Under the pieces are notes generated by a model, which had not been told where the DNA came from, ran no database searches, and saw nothing but the letters and a program-made list of their open reading frames with translations. Shown here piece after piece: positions 7,140 through 7,350 of a stretch of 7,350 bases of DNA. Origin of the DNA: Spirochaetales bacterium (lineage in GTDB: Bacteria; Spirochaetota; Spirochaetia; Treponematales; UBA12059); assembly GCA_004525355.1 (NCBI GenBank), contig SPCK01000099.1, forward strand, positions 1 through 7,350, written 5' to 3'. The first letter of the stretch is position 1. Every line of letters starts with the position of its first letter. The position numbers and the translations under genes are program-made.

Positions 7140-7350
7140 CTATCTCGGCTCCAGGCGCCAAAGACCTGCGGTCCAGCCCTTCTTCTTCTTTTCGCGTAAC
7201 TTTACGAAACCTTTCGGCCGCTTTCGCTCAAAACGGTCAAAATCGGCGCTGGTCATGACAGCCACGTAGGAAGCGCCGGCCTTGAGGATACGGGCGGCCG
7301 CGTTCCAGCTGTCCTCGGCCGTATCCACGCGCGGGGTAACGTCGACGAAC
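7140..7350 (-). CDS. C-terminal fragment, possible ComF-type phosphoribosyltransferase-like protein (5' end outside window)
   Basis: The frame is open from the right edge to a TAG at 7140 and gives 69 residues plus the stop. An internal GTG at 7328 could be read as a start, but the open frame on its upstream side encodes sensible residues (FVDVTPR), so this is most likely the end of a longer protein. The sequence runs FVDVTPRVDTAEDSW, then NAAARILKAGASYVAVMTSA, then a Lys/Arg-rich tail ending WRLEPR. The order of a hydrophobic strand with Asp, a loop, a helix NAAARILKAGA and a strand resembles the PRPP-loop region of ComF/GntX-type phosphoribosyltransferases. However, the usual DD-x-x-TTG-[AS]-T loop is replaced by DVTPRVDTAEDS. 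The assignment rests on this short stretch. It could also be an unrelated Rossmann-like protein. The basic tail with KKKK hints at nucleic-acid or phosphate contact. Confidence 0.55.
   Translation of the reverse strand, partial: FVDVTPRVDTAEDSWNAAARILKAGASYVAVMTSADFDRFERKRPKGFVKLREKKKKGWTAGLWRLEPR

Overview
The window is ordinary bacterial chromosome: GC-rich coding DNA broken by short AT-rich intergenic stretches. It holds four loci. (1) The 3' part of recG on the + strand, cut by the left edge. (2) A long minus-strand gene, convergent with recG, for a lipoprotein made of eight tandem Ig-like modules, one IPT/TIG-like module and a probable seven-bladed beta-propeller. The DNA as given carries a single-base frameshift in it. 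(3) A complete minus-strand GTP-dependent phosphoenolpyruvate carboxykinase gene (pckG). (4) The 3' end of a further minus-strand gene, cut by the right edge, whose product looks faintly like a phosphoribosyltransferase of the ComF type.

Layout: recG ends at 1149. A GC-rich hairpin at 1241-1265, A-rich on its left and T-rich on its right, lies between the convergent ends of recG and the lipoprotein gene and can serve both. The lipoprotein gene runs leftward from 4909 to 1287. Its promoter (TTGAAA, 17 bases, TATACT) and its Shine-Dalgarno site are clear, so it is probably transcribed on its own. pckG runs leftward from 6898 to 5075 after a 241-base AT-rich spacer and has a strong Shine-Dalgarno site. 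The partial gene at 7140-7350 lies upstream of pckG in the same direction.

The genes do not form an obvious pathway. RecG is DNA repair, PckG is central carbon metabolism, and the lipoprotein is a cell-envelope protein of unknown role, plausibly a surface or periplasmic binding or adhesion protein.

Organism: the sequence does not settle it. A lipoprotein signal with a relaxed lipobox (I-A-S-G-C), a multi-Ig-repeat lipoprotein and a GTP-type PEPCK would suit a free-living, fairly GC-rich spirochaete or another Gram-negative anaerobe. This is inference at low confidence.

I found no mobile element, CRISPR array, tRNA, rRNA or clearly new system. The points most worth a second look are the frameshift at about 2740 in the lipoprotein gene, that protein's architecture, and the unusual putative PRPP loop in the right-edge fragment.
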